NCBI GenBank assembly: GCA_025355935.1
Contig: JANXYS010000145.1
Location: 1-13,040 of the forward strand
Reading direction: 5' to 3'
Source of the DNA: Chitinophagales bacterium
GTDB lineage: Bacteria; Bacteroidota; Bacteroidia; Chitinophagales; Chitinophagaceae
DNA length: 13,040 bases
Made by a program: the position numbers and the translations under genes. Positions 6,455-13,040 of the stretch are shown here, in pieces. Positions within the stretch are counted from its first letter, which is position 1. Every line of letters starts with the position of its first letter. The notes under the pieces are model-generated. The model was given only the letters and a program-made list of their open reading frames with translations, made no database searches and was not told the DNA's origin.

Positions 6455-7615
6455 TTAATTTAGGTTACTCATGACGGATAGTTGCGCCTGGCCAAAGTCA
6501 TTAATTTCATTATAAAGAGTATCCCGCTCAATAGGATGTCTTTTTACTTGCCTTATGAGCGTTACGAGCTGCTCAGTGCTCATCGTTGGTGCCTGTTCCT
6601 CACTTCCCGCCATCGAATAAATTTTGGTGGAATCGTCAATGGTACCATCTATGTCATTTACCCCGAAGGCCAGTGTTAACTGGGCATTTTGCCTGCCGAG
6701 CATGGGCCAGTAAGCTTTAAGATGCGGAAAATTATCCAAGTAGATACGTGCGATAGCATAAAGGCGCATATCTTCTGTTATGGTGCTTTCCGGCACATCA
6801 CTCATATCATTGTTGGCGTTTCTGAATTTAAGCGGAATGAAAGTATTAAAACCTTTTGTTTTGTCCTGCAAGTCGCGCAGTTTGCGCATATGATCAATCC
6901 GGTGTTCATACTTCTCAATGTGACCGTACAACATGGTGGCATTCGTAAACATGCCCAGGTTGTGAGCGGCCTCGTGAATAGCAAGCCATCCTTCACCTGT
7001 TACTTTATCTCCTGCAATAACCGACCGAATGTCCGGATGGAAAATTTCAGCGCCACCGCCGGGCAAGGATTGCAGCCCTGCTTCCTTAAGTTGACGCATT
7101 CCCTCCTCAACCGACACTTTTGCCTTTCGGAACATGTAATCCAGCTCCACCGCGGTAAATCCTTTTACATGAAGGCCTGGCCGATGGGCATGAATCTTTT
7201 GTATTAACTCAATGAAATACGCCATGTTCATCTTGGGATGAACGCCGCCAACTATATGAACCTCGGTGATAGGTTTACCATCATAACTTTTCACAATATC
7301 AAGCATTTGATCAATGCTTAGTTCCCAGCCTTCTTCTTTATGTGCATACAGCATCGAGTACGAACAAAATTTACAGCTAAATACACATACGTTAGTTGGC
7401 TCGATATGAAAGTTTCGGTTAAAATAAGTCTTATCGCCGTGTAATCTTTCCCGAATGGCATTTGCAAGTGTACCAACGAAACCGAGGCTTCCTTTTTCGA
7501 ACAGGAGCAGGCCTTCTTCATCAGTTATACGTTCCTGTTGTTGAACTTTACGAACAATCTCTTTAAGTGCGATGTCTTTTGTATTTCCAATTAATATATC
7601 GAGCGGTTCACTCAT
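6455..7615 (-). CDS. mqnE: Aminodeoxyfutalosine synthase, radical SAM enzyme
   Basis: MqnE joins 3-[(1-carboxyvinyl)oxy]benzoate to the S-adenosylmethionine-derived radical to give aminodeoxyfutalosine, a step of the futalosine route to menaquinone. The 386-residue protein has the radical SAM cluster motif CVFSCKFC (Cys77, Cys81, Cys84). It is followed by VHIVGGVHP (119-127), KGFTAVELDY (151-160), SLPGGGAEIF (183-192) and NATMLYGHIE (225-234). FTAVE and SLPGGGAEIF distinguish MqnE from its paralogue MqnC. An in-frame GTG one codon upstream (7618) could also start the protein, but ATG at 7613-7615 is preferred. It lies downstream of topA on the same strand, separated by 127 bp that hold a terminator-like hairpin and a good promoter match, so it is probably its own unit. 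Confidence 0.93.
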   Translation of the reverse strand: MSEPLDILIGNTKDIALKEIVRKVQQQERITDEEGLLLFEKGSLGFVGTLANAIRERLHGDKTYFNRNFHIEPTNVCVFSCKFCSYSMLYAHKEEGWELSIDQMLDIVKSYDGKPITEVHIVGGVHPKMNMAYFIELIQKIHAHRPGLHVKGFTAVELDYMFRKAKVSVEEGMRQLKEAGLQSLPGGGAEIFHPDIRSVIAGDKVTGEGWLAIHEAAHNLGMFTNATMLYGHIEKYEHRIDHMRKLRDLQDKTKGFNTFIPLKFRNANNDMSDVPESTITEDMRLYAIARIYLDNFPHLKAYWPMLGRQNAQLTLAFGVNDIDGTIDDSTKIYSMAGSEEQAPTMSTEQLVTLIRQVKRHPIERDTLYNEINDFGQAQLSVMSNLN

Positions 7616-7629
7616 CACTAAAATTTTTA

Positions 7630-7658
7630 CAAATTTACATCTATAATCAGTGTTGCAA
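7630..7658 (-). promoter_or_regulatory. Putative mqnE promoter
   Basis: On the minus strand, TTG (7656-7658) is followed after 18 nt by TAAATTTG (7630-7637), a full match to the TAnnTTTG -7 element with near-normal spacing. Transcription would start within about 10 nt of the ATG, giving a very short leader. Confidence 0.5.
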
Positions 7659-7694
7659 CATTCTATGTGTTATTTATTATGATTTCTTTACATG

Positions 7695-7726
7695 AAAATG
7701 CCCGCAGTTTTCTAACCTGCAGGCAT
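7695..7726 (-). terminator. Probable topA terminator
   Basis: ATGCCCGCAG (7698-7707) pairs with CTGCAGGCAT (7717-7726) at nine of ten positions around a 9-nt loop. On the minus strand the stem is followed by a T4 run. It lies 17 bp past the topA stop codon. Confidence 0.65.
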
Positions 7727-7742
7727 CCTTTACATTAAAAAT

Positions 7743-10310
7743 CTACTTCTTTTTCGGCGATGATTTCTTTACGGCTGATTTTTTTGGAGCCGCTTTCTTT
7801 TTAGCACTTACTTTTTTATCGAATGCTTTGGGTTCCTGCACCAATATCATTTTCTTCACATCTTCCAATTCGATAAGGGCAGCTTCTTCAGGTGTAAACT
7901 TTTTATTTTCTTTTGTCAGCCCTAATTTCAACATTTTTTTGCCCCACCTGATAAATGGCCCCCATCTGCCATTCTCAATGGCAATTTTGTCATCGGGCCA
8001 TTGGATGATAAAACGGTTCCCTTCCTTTTCAAGTTTCTTTTCTATTAATTCATCACAGTCTTTTTGGCTAAGGCTTTCGAAATTATAAGCTCTCGGGATA
8101 TTTATAAAAAGGTCGTTCCATTTGATGAATGGCCCAAACCGCCCCTTTCCTTTCGTGATAGGTTTCTCTTTAAAAAACCCGATAGGTGCGTCTTCAACTT
8201 GCTTAGCAGTAATAACTTCTATAGCCCGCTCGAGCTCCGTATCAGTCGGTTCTTCCCCCTTAGGTAGTGAAATAAATTGTTCTCCCCACTTGATGTATGG
8301 TCCAAACCGCCCCAGGTTAACGGACACTTCCAATCCTTCATACTCTCCCAATGTGAGTGGCAATTTAAAAAGGTCGAGCGCTTCTTCTACGCTGATCGTT
8401 TCAATACTTTGTGAAGCTTTTAGTTTGGCAAATCGTGGTTTTTCTTCATCATTTTGCGCCCCAATCTGTACCATCGGTCCATAACGTCCCATTCGTGCGG
8501 TTATCGGCTTGCCATCTTCGGCAACGCCTAATACCCTTTCACCTACCGCGCGTTCTGCAGTTTCCAGGGTGTGCGCAACACCCATATGGAAGGGAGTGTA
8601 AAAATCCGAAACCATTTTATTCCAAATCATTTTACCATCGGCAATCTCATCAAATTCTTTTTCGATGTTGGCGGTAAAACCGTAATCCATTACATTGGTG
8701 AAGTGCTGGTTCAGAAAATCGGTAACCACAAGCCCGAGATCTGTGGGAAATAATTTTGATTTCTCAGCGCCCGTATTTTCCTGCTCAGTAACTTTTTTTA
8801 TGGTGTTGTCTTTTAATTTTAATACCCTGAAATCGCGTCTTACCCCTTCTTTATCTTTCTTTTCAACATACGTTCTCTTTATAATTGTCGAGATGGTAGG
8901 AGCGTAAGTACTTGGCCGGCCAATGCCAAGTTCTTCTAGTTTTTTAACGAGCGAAGCCTCCGTATACCTCGCGCTGTGCTTGGTGAATTTTTCTGTGGCC
9001 GTCATTTGGTTAAAGTCGAGCGATTGCCCAATCGCAAGGTTCGGCAGACGGCTTTCATCAGCCTCACCATCTTCTTCCTCATCCGTACTTTCAAGGTAGA
9101 CTTTTAAAAATCCATCAAATTTCAACACCTCGCCTGTGGCGGTGAGTTCCTGGCCATTGGTACTAATCAAGATTTTTGCGGTTGTTTTTTCAAATTCTGC
9201 ATCACTCATTTGCGAAGCAATGGTGCGTTTCCAGATCAGTTCATACAAACGGCTTAGTTCAGCATCATTCACCGTGTGATTTTCCATGTAGGTTGGCCGG
9301 ATTGCTTCATGAGCTTCCTGCGCGCTCTCATTTTTATTTTTATATTTTCGTACCTGCAGGTATTTTGCCCCGTAGCTTTTATTAATTTCCTGCCGGATGC
9401 CATCCATTGCAGTTTCGCCAAGACTTACGCTGTCTGTTCGCATGTAAGTTATCTTTCCGCTTTCATACAATCGCTGGGCAAGAAGCATAGTTTTACTCAC
9501 ACCGTACCCAAGTTTGCGACTAGCCTCCTGTTGAAGGGTGCTGGTAGTGAACGGGGCAGCAGGGGTACGCTTTCCCGGGCGAACCTGCACGTCTTTTACA
9601 GAATATTTTGCATTAATACATGACTCCAAAAACTTCTCCGCATCAGTAGCTTCGTTAAACCTCGAACCCTCTGCTTTAAAAGGGATCGTCTTATTATTAA
9701 GGTCGGTTGCTGCAAGCTGGACTTCAATTTTGAAACTGCTTTGTGGTTTAAATTGATTTATCTCCCGTTCTTTTTCTGCTATCAGTTTAACGGCTACGCT
9801 CTGAACCCGGCCCGCGCTTAAGCCACCTTTCTGGCCGATTTTCCTCCATAATACAGGACTTAGTTCAAACCCCACAATACGATCAAGGACACGACGCGCC
9901 TGCTGAGCATTCACCAGATCCATATTTATGGTGCGTGGATTTTGTACAGCCTTTTCAATGGCAGGCTTTGTAATTTCATGAAAGACAATCCTCTTCGTAG
10001 TTCGGGGATCCAGGTTTAAAACTTCCGCAAGGTGCCAGCTAATGCTTTCGCCCTCCCGGTCCTCATCCGAAGCAAGCCATACCTCCTGGCTTTTTTTCGC
10101 GAGGCTTTTTAATTCGTTTACTACCTTAACCTTTTCGGGAGAAATGATGTATTTCGGGGTGAAATTGTTACCAATATCAATGCCCATATCATTTTTCTCG
10201 AGATCTCGTATATGCCCGTAGCAACTCTTTACTTCGAAGTCTTTTCCAAGAATACCTTCAATGGTTTTAGCTTTTGCAGGGCTTTCTACTATCAATAAAT
10301 TCTTTGCCAT
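7743..10310 (-). CDS. topA: DNA topoisomerase I (type IA)
   Basis: This enzyme relaxes negatively supercoiled DNA by single-strand passage with a transient 5'-phosphotyrosine link. The 855-residue protein opens with a TOPRIM domain: VESPAKAKTI (8-17, Glu9) and SDEDREGE (81-88, metal ligands Asp82, Asp84, Glu86). The central core has QQARRVLDRIVGFELSP (136-152) and SAGRVQSVA (165-173). TYMRTDS (288-294) holds active-site Tyr289. HEAIRPT (334-340) and GIGRPSTYA (462-470) are further type IA signatures. The C-terminus lacks the paired-cysteine zinc fingers of E. coli TopA. It carries four GRxGP repeats instead (near 608, 667, 723 and 781) and ends in a Lys/Ala/Pro-rich tail (about 833-855), likely a DNA-binding extension. 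An acidic stretch (DEEEDGEADE, 410-419) interrupts the core. It is a housekeeping gene in its own unit. Confidence 0.97.
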   Translation of the reverse strand: MAKNLLIVESPAKAKTIEGILGKDFEVKSCYGHIRDLEKNDMGIDIGNNFTPKYIISPEKVKVVNELKSLAKKSQEVWLASDEDREGESISWHLAEVLNLDPRTTKRIVFHEITKPAIEKAVQNPRTINMDLVNAQQARRVLDRIVGFELSPVLWRKIGQKGGLSAGRVQSVAVKLIAEKEREINQFKPQSSFKIEVQLAATDLNNKTIPFKAEGSRFNEATDAEKFLESCINAKYSVKDVQVRPGKRTPAAPFTTSTLQQEASRKLGYGVSKTMLLAQRLYESGKITYMRTDSVSLGETAMDGIRQEINKSYGAKYLQVRKYKNKNESAQEAHEAIRPTYMENHTVNDAELSRLYELIWKRTIASQMSDAEFEKTTAKILISTNGQELTATGEVLKFDGFLKVYLESTDEEEDGEADESRLPNLAIGQSLDFNQMTATEKFTKHSARYTEASLVKKLEELGIGRPSTYAPTISTIIKRTYVEKKDKEGVRRDFRVLKLKDNTIKKVTEQENTGAEKSKLFPTDLGLVVTDFLNQHFTNVMDYGFTANIEKEFDEIADGKMIWNKMVSDFYTPFHMGVAHTLETAERAVGERVLGVAEDGKPITARMGRYGPMVQIGAQNDEEKPRFAKLKASQSIETISVEEALDLFKLPLTLGEYEGLEVSVNLGRFGPYIKWGEQFISLPKGEEPTDTELERAIEVITAKQVEDAPIGFFKEKPITKGKGRFGPFIKWNDLFINIPRAYNFESLSQKDCDELIEKKLEKEGNRFIIQWPDDKIAIENGRWGPFIRWGKKMLKLGLTKENKKFTPEEAALIELEDVKKMILVQEPKAFDKKVSAKKKAAPKKSAVKKSSPKKK

Positions 10311-10442
10311 TTATAGTTGTTTGAGGAACTTCCGCCTGGATCATAAAAGTACAATTATCATTCCTCGGCCAGGGGGACTTCACTGCAATATTAGTTTAAA
10401 ATCCAAAAATCAAAATTTTTCTTGCTTCGGGCCCCAGAAGAT
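10311..10442. other. Short intergenic region upstream of topA
   Basis: These 132 bp separate the alpha/beta-hydrolase stop from the topA start, both on the minus strand. TACTTTTA, a seven-of-eight match to TAnnTTTG, is readable on the minus strand at about 10354-10361 and may belong to the topA promoter. The hydrolase 3' side has only a 4-bp CTTC/GAAG stem (10425-10440) and A/T tracts. Confidence 0.35.
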
Positions 10443-11294
10443 TCATGGTTGTAAAAATTCAAATATGCGATTCAAAACTGATTGATCCCTGTAGATTCTC
10501 CTGTGGCCGAGGTGTTTTGTAATCATAAATTTTATGTTGGAATAACCGTCATCTTTGACCTTTAACGCGTCAGACAGAGGAGTTACATCATCATCCTCAT
10601 CATGTATCCAAAGAACGGAAGCCCGAATATTTTGCATGGCACGGCGTATGGAGAACCAGGAGGCTTCTCTGCCACTTACATGTTTAATCTCATCGCAAAG
10701 GGCATCCTTTACTAATTTACTTTTTATACCAAGCATTTTAAGGGCACAGTTAATCGCAGACGTGGTTTCTGTAGCCGGGGCAATGAGCACTACTTTGATA
10801 TTTTCATCATGAACCATTTCTTCAAGCGCCAGGCTTATTGCCATCCCTCCAAAGGAATGAGCGAGGTATACATCGAAGGGTCCATACTTTTGAGCCGCCA
10901 TTAAAATCATCTTACTATACTCAACCGCATTGGTTGTTTCACCTTCACTGAACCCGTGCGCAGGCGCGTCAAATGCGTAGACCTTATAACCCAAGTTTAC
11001 CAAACGCCTGACGTAATGGTGAAAATTTCGGCTATGAGAAGAAAATCCGTGAAGGATAAGTGCTGTTTTAGTTCCTTCAGTATTAAACCGGGTGCCAAAT
11101 ATAAGTTGGTTATTTAATGTAAAAGTGATACCCTCACCGTCATCAAAAATTGTTTTTCGTGTAAGTGGAACCGTTGGGAATGGAGTACAAAATATTTTAA
11201 ACGCTTCCCTTCCTGCTTTGCGTTTATTGATGCGGGAGAGTAGCTGTAATTTGGCGCGTATGAAGAAAAAAAGTATTTTTTTTTGTACTTTCAT
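10443..11294 (-). CDS. Alpha/beta hydrolase, cytoplasmic, substrate unknown
   Basis: This is an alpha/beta-hydrolase-fold protein of 283 residues with no evident signal peptide. ILHGFSSHS (80-88) supplies the oxyanion loop and FDAPAHGFSEG (108-118) is the typical strand/loop that follows. LAHSFGG (144-150) is the nucleophile elbow with Ser147. WIHDEDDDVTP (229-239) carries the acid, probably Asp235, and HLGHRR (261-266) the base, probably His264. The elbow reads A-H-S-F-G rather than G-x-S-x-G, an accepted variant. Residues 1-50 form a basic N-terminal extension before the core domain (LFFFIRAKLQLLSRINKRK), which might contact membrane or nucleic acid. The reaction cannot be named from sequence. 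The start codon is 19 bp from the divergent Rossmann gene, so the two must share regulatory DNA or overlap promoters with coding sequence. Confidence 0.85.
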   Translation of the reverse strand: MKVQKKILFFFIRAKLQLLSRINKRKAGREAFKIFCTPFPTVPLTRKTIFDDGEGITFTLNNQLIFGTRFNTEGTKTALILHGFSSHSRNFHHYVRRLVNLGYKVYAFDAPAHGFSEGETTNAVEYSKMILMAAQKYGPFDVYLAHSFGGMAISLALEEMVHDENIKVVLIAPATETTSAINCALKMLGIKSKLVKDALCDEIKHVSGREASWFSIRRAMQNIRASVLWIHDEDDDVTPLSDALKVKDDGYSNIKFMITKHLGHRRIYRDQSVLNRIFEFLQP

Positions 11295-11313
11295 AATCGC
11301 AAAGATAAAAATT

Positions 11314-12069
11314 ATGAGGGTAGTATTGGTTGGTGCGGGAAATGTGGCTACAGTGCTTGCTGCGCTGTTAACGAAAAATCATCACACCGTGTCTCAGGTT
11401 ATTAATCGGAATATATTTCATGCTAAGGAACTGGCAAATAAATATAATGCCACCTATACTGATTTTGAAGGCACACCTGACCTCACAGCGGATATTTTCA
11501 TCATCGCTACAACAGATGCAAGCCTTACCGACAATTTTGCATTCTTCAACACCGGCGACCGTATGGTTGTTCATACGGCGGGGTCGGTGTCTAAAGATGT
11601 ATTACAAAAGATCTCTAAAAATTATGGTGTATTATATCCATTGCAATCACTGCGTAAAGAACTTGTAGAAGTTCCACCCATCCCGTTCCTTGTTGACGGT
11701 AATAACGAAGGCAGCCTTATTTATTTAAAACAATTTGCACTAACCATCTCGGATAATGTTCATCAGGCAACTGATGAAGAACGGTTAACCCTGCATACGG
11801 CCGCCGTGATTGTAAGTAATTTCACCAACCATCTCTACACTCTTGCAGAAGGTTTTTGTATTAAAGAAAAAGTATCGTTTGATTTGTTGAAGCCCTTGAT
11901 AATGCAAACGGCACTGCGTATCTCAAATTCGTCTCCGGCTGCAGTTCAGACCGGTCCTGCGGCAAGAAAGGATATTTTCACTTTGGATAAACATCTTCGG
12001 ATTTTGGGCAATCATCCTAAGTTACGAACAATGTACATGAGACTAACTGAGAGCATCATGAACCCTTAA
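11314..12069 (+). CDS. Rossmann-like / DUF2520 domain protein (NADP-dependent oxidoreductase-like)
   Basis: The 251-residue protein starts directly with a dinucleotide-binding strand, MRVVLVGAGNVA (GxGNVA at 7-12). It continues with DIFIIATTDASL (60-71) and MVVHTAGS (84-91), as in F420/NADP oxidoreductase-like Rossmann domains. The C-terminal half is a DUF2520 helical domain: LHTAAVIVSNFTNHLY (160-175), PLIMQTALRI (194-203) and QTGPAARKD (212-220), then LDKHLRIL (224-231). The family resembles ketopantoate or pyrroline-5-carboxylate reductases in layout, but no reaction is established. I chose the ATG at 11314. A longer frame exists from a GTG at 11092, but it would run through the antisense of the hydrolase and add 74 residues before the Rossmann strand. 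The gene converges with the GyrI-like lipoprotein gene with a 3-bp gap and no terminator. Confidence 0.88.
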   Translation: MRVVLVGAGNVATVLAALLTKNHHTVSQVINRNIFHAKELANKYNATYTDFEGTPDLTADIFIIATTDASLTDNFAFFNTGDRMVVHTAGSVSKDVLQKISKNYGVLYPLQSLRKELVEVPPIPFLVDGNNEGSLIYLKQFALTISDNVHQATDEERLTLHTAAVIVSNFTNHLYTLAEGFCIKEKVSFDLLKPLIMQTALRISNSSPAAVQTGPAARKDIFTLDKHLRILGNHPKLRTMYMRLTESIMNP

Positions 12070-12072
12070 GTT

Positions 12073-12729
12073 TTATCTATACGGGAAGAATATGTCTGTC
12101 TGAACCCGGTAAGGGTCAATCTTTTTACCCTTTTGATCGTAAGCATTTCCTACATAAATTTCATAGGGCGATTCTGTGCGTTTCTTTTTGCGGGTCTTCA
12201 GGAAATCATTTAATGCCTCATAAGCAACTGGTGTTAATTCGTAGGGTCCAAAGAAATGAGCCACAAGAGCACTGTCGCCGCCCAATGACCTTATAAAAAA
12301 TCCTTTTGTGAGCTTCGTCGGCTTTTTATCAACTGGCAAACCCGCTTCAAAGAAGAAAGGTGTTTTCTGTGATCGATACCATGCGATAGGCGAGCCGGAA
12401 AGTTTTAAATTATTTTTCCGCATCTCCTCAGGAAGCGATTTTTTAAAAGCCAAAGCAAGCTTCGCATTGATGCGATCACTCGTACTCGCACTGTCTTTAA
12501 TATAAAGCACAATTTGCTTTCCTGCAGCCGTATCCGTGATATTAATAATCGGCGCTTTATGCGTAGCAGAGCTTTCTACACGCTTGGTTGAATCAACTAT
12601 CTTTTTACTTTTAGGCTGTGAATAATTTGTTGGGTCATCCGTTTTTTTCTGCTTGCAGGAAGTGTTTATTAAAACTGCGGCAGCGGCAGCGAAACAAACT
12701 GACCTAAATATTAAAACCGGGTAGTTCAT
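12073..12729 (-). CDS. Lipoprotein with a GyrI-like (SRPBCC/AraC-effector type) ligand-binding domain
   Basis: The 218-residue protein has an N-terminal hydrophobic stretch (VCFAAAAAVLINTSC) ending at Cys25, consistent with a lipoprotein signal peptide. The next residues are charged and Ser/Thr-rich (26-58), a likely linker. The C-terminal half (about 112-218) looks like a GyrI-like small-molecule-binding domain: PIAWYRS, HFFGPYELTPVAYEALNDFL (158-177), SPYEIYVGN (187-195), and the closing DPYRVQTDIFFPYR. GyrI-like domains normally sit in the cytoplasm, alone or behind an AraC HTH; here one seems exported and membrane-anchored. Its ligand is unknown. The lipobox is imperfect (Asn at -3), so localisation is less certain than the domain call. 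Confidence 0.8.
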   Translation of the reverse strand: MNYPVLIFRSVCFAAAAAVLINTSCKQKKTDDPTNYSQPKSKKIVDSTKRVESSATHKAPIINITDTAAGKQIVLYIKDSASTSDRINAKLALAFKKSLPEEMRKNNLKLSGSPIAWYRSQKTPFFFEAGLPVDKKPTKLTKGFFIRSLGGDSALVAHFFGPYELTPVAYEALNDFLKTRKKKRTESPYEIYVGNAYDQKGKKIDPYRVQTDIFFPYR

Positions 12730-12816
12730 AAGAAATTAATTAGGTTGTTATTATAAGATACGAGTTGTAAAAGAGCAATTTAGGCATTCTGATTTTATAT
12801 TTTCTGAAATACAGAT

Positions 12817-12847
12817 TTTCCCCAATTAGTAATTTAAACTAATTTTG
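12817..12847 (+). promoter_or_regulatory. Putative ferredoxin gene promoter
   Basis: TTTC (12817-12820), three of four bases of the -33 TTTG, is followed after 19 nt by TAATTTTG (12840-12847), a full match to TAnnTTTG. The predicted start would leave a leader of about 10-15 nt before the ATG at 12866. Confidence 0.55.
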
Positions 12848-12865
12848 CAATCCGAAATTTACACT

Positions 12866-13040
12866 ATGTACAATATTACATTTAAGTTTGAGCAGAAAGG
12901 ATTGGCGCCGGTTACGATAGAAAATGTTGATGCAAACCAGTCACTGTTGGAAGTTGCTTTGAAAAACGATATCGATCTTCATCATAATTGCGGCGGTGTT
13001 TGCGCATGTAGCACATGCCATGTGTATATAAATAATGGCG
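12866..13040 (+). CDS. [2Fe-2S] ferredoxin, adrenodoxin/ISC Fdx type (N-terminal part, cut by window edge)
   Basis: The first 58 codons are present. The protein begins MYNITFKFEQKG and continues with NQSLLEVALKNDIDL before CGGVCACSTCHVY. The C-x5-C-x2-C spacing (Cys42, Cys48, Cys51) is that of vertebrate-type/ISC ferredoxins, which use a fourth Cys further downstream, outside the window. An extra Cys46 within the motif is common in this group. The likely role is electron transfer for iron-sulfur cluster assembly or an oxygenase; no isc or suf gene is visible, so the partner is unknown. Confidence 0.93.
   Translation, partial: MYNITFKFEQKGLAPVTIENVDANQSLLEVALKNDIDLHHNCGGVCACSTCHVYINNG

Noticed and set aside
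6689..7207. 172-codon plus-strand open frame
   Set aside because: It lies wholly antisense to mqnE, whose radical SAM motifs are unmistakable; the antisense product has no recognisable family features.
7828..9756. Series of plus-strand open frames of 60-120 codons
   Set aside because: All are antisense shadows within topA, which is continuous and complete on the minus strand.
10425..10440. CTTC/GAAG hairpin after the alpha/beta hydrolase
   Set aside because: A 4-bp stem with interrupted T tracts is too weak to call a terminator.
11092..11313. N-terminal extension of the DUF2520 protein from a GTG start
   Set aside because: It runs antisense through the conserved hydrolase gene, and the Rossmann strand begins exactly at the ATG at 11314.

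Overview
The window looks like chromosome from a member of the Bacteroidota, most likely Chitinophagaceae or a relative. The signs are an OmpA porin with thrombospondin type-3 repeats, a futalosine-route menaquinone enzyme, a DUF2520 Rossmann protein, a zinc-finger-less TopA with GRFGP repeats, no clear Shine-Dalgarno sites, and several TAnnTTTG (-7) promoter elements. The family assignment is inference; the gene calls rest on visible motifs. Both edges cut genes: ung on the left and a [2Fe-2S] ferredoxin on the right.

Left part (1-2876, all minus strand). A compact cluster reads satD-like, DUF3307, esterase, then ung after an 80-bp gap. The first two genes overlap by 4 bp (ATGA) and the third starts 2 bp after the second stops, so these three are almost certainly one transcript. 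The leader before the satD-like ATG holds two near-identical 20-bp palindromes 29 bp apart, flanked by half-sites in about the same register. The satD-like protein has a cyclase-like fold signature and a C-terminal helix-turn-helix, so it is the obvious candidate to bind them. This module is the most interesting part of the window.

Middle (2877-6400, mostly plus strand). A secreted GH30 glycosidase is read divergently from the satD operon. It is followed by about 375 bp with no recognisable gene but several inverted repeats, then a minus-strand tRNA-Arg(UCU) with its own promoter and terminator. An OmpA/TSP3 outer-membrane protein follows and ends at a strong bidirectional terminator.

Right part (6455-13040). 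The minus-strand genes are mqnE (menaquinone synthesis), topA (DNA topoisomerase I) and an alpha/beta hydrolase. The hydrolase starts 19 bp from a divergent DUF2520 Rossmann protein. That gene converges on a lipoprotein with a GyrI-like ligand-binding domain, and the window closes with the start of a ferredoxin gene. These are mainly housekeeping genes in short transcription units. No insertion sequence, CRISPR array, prophage or rRNA was seen.
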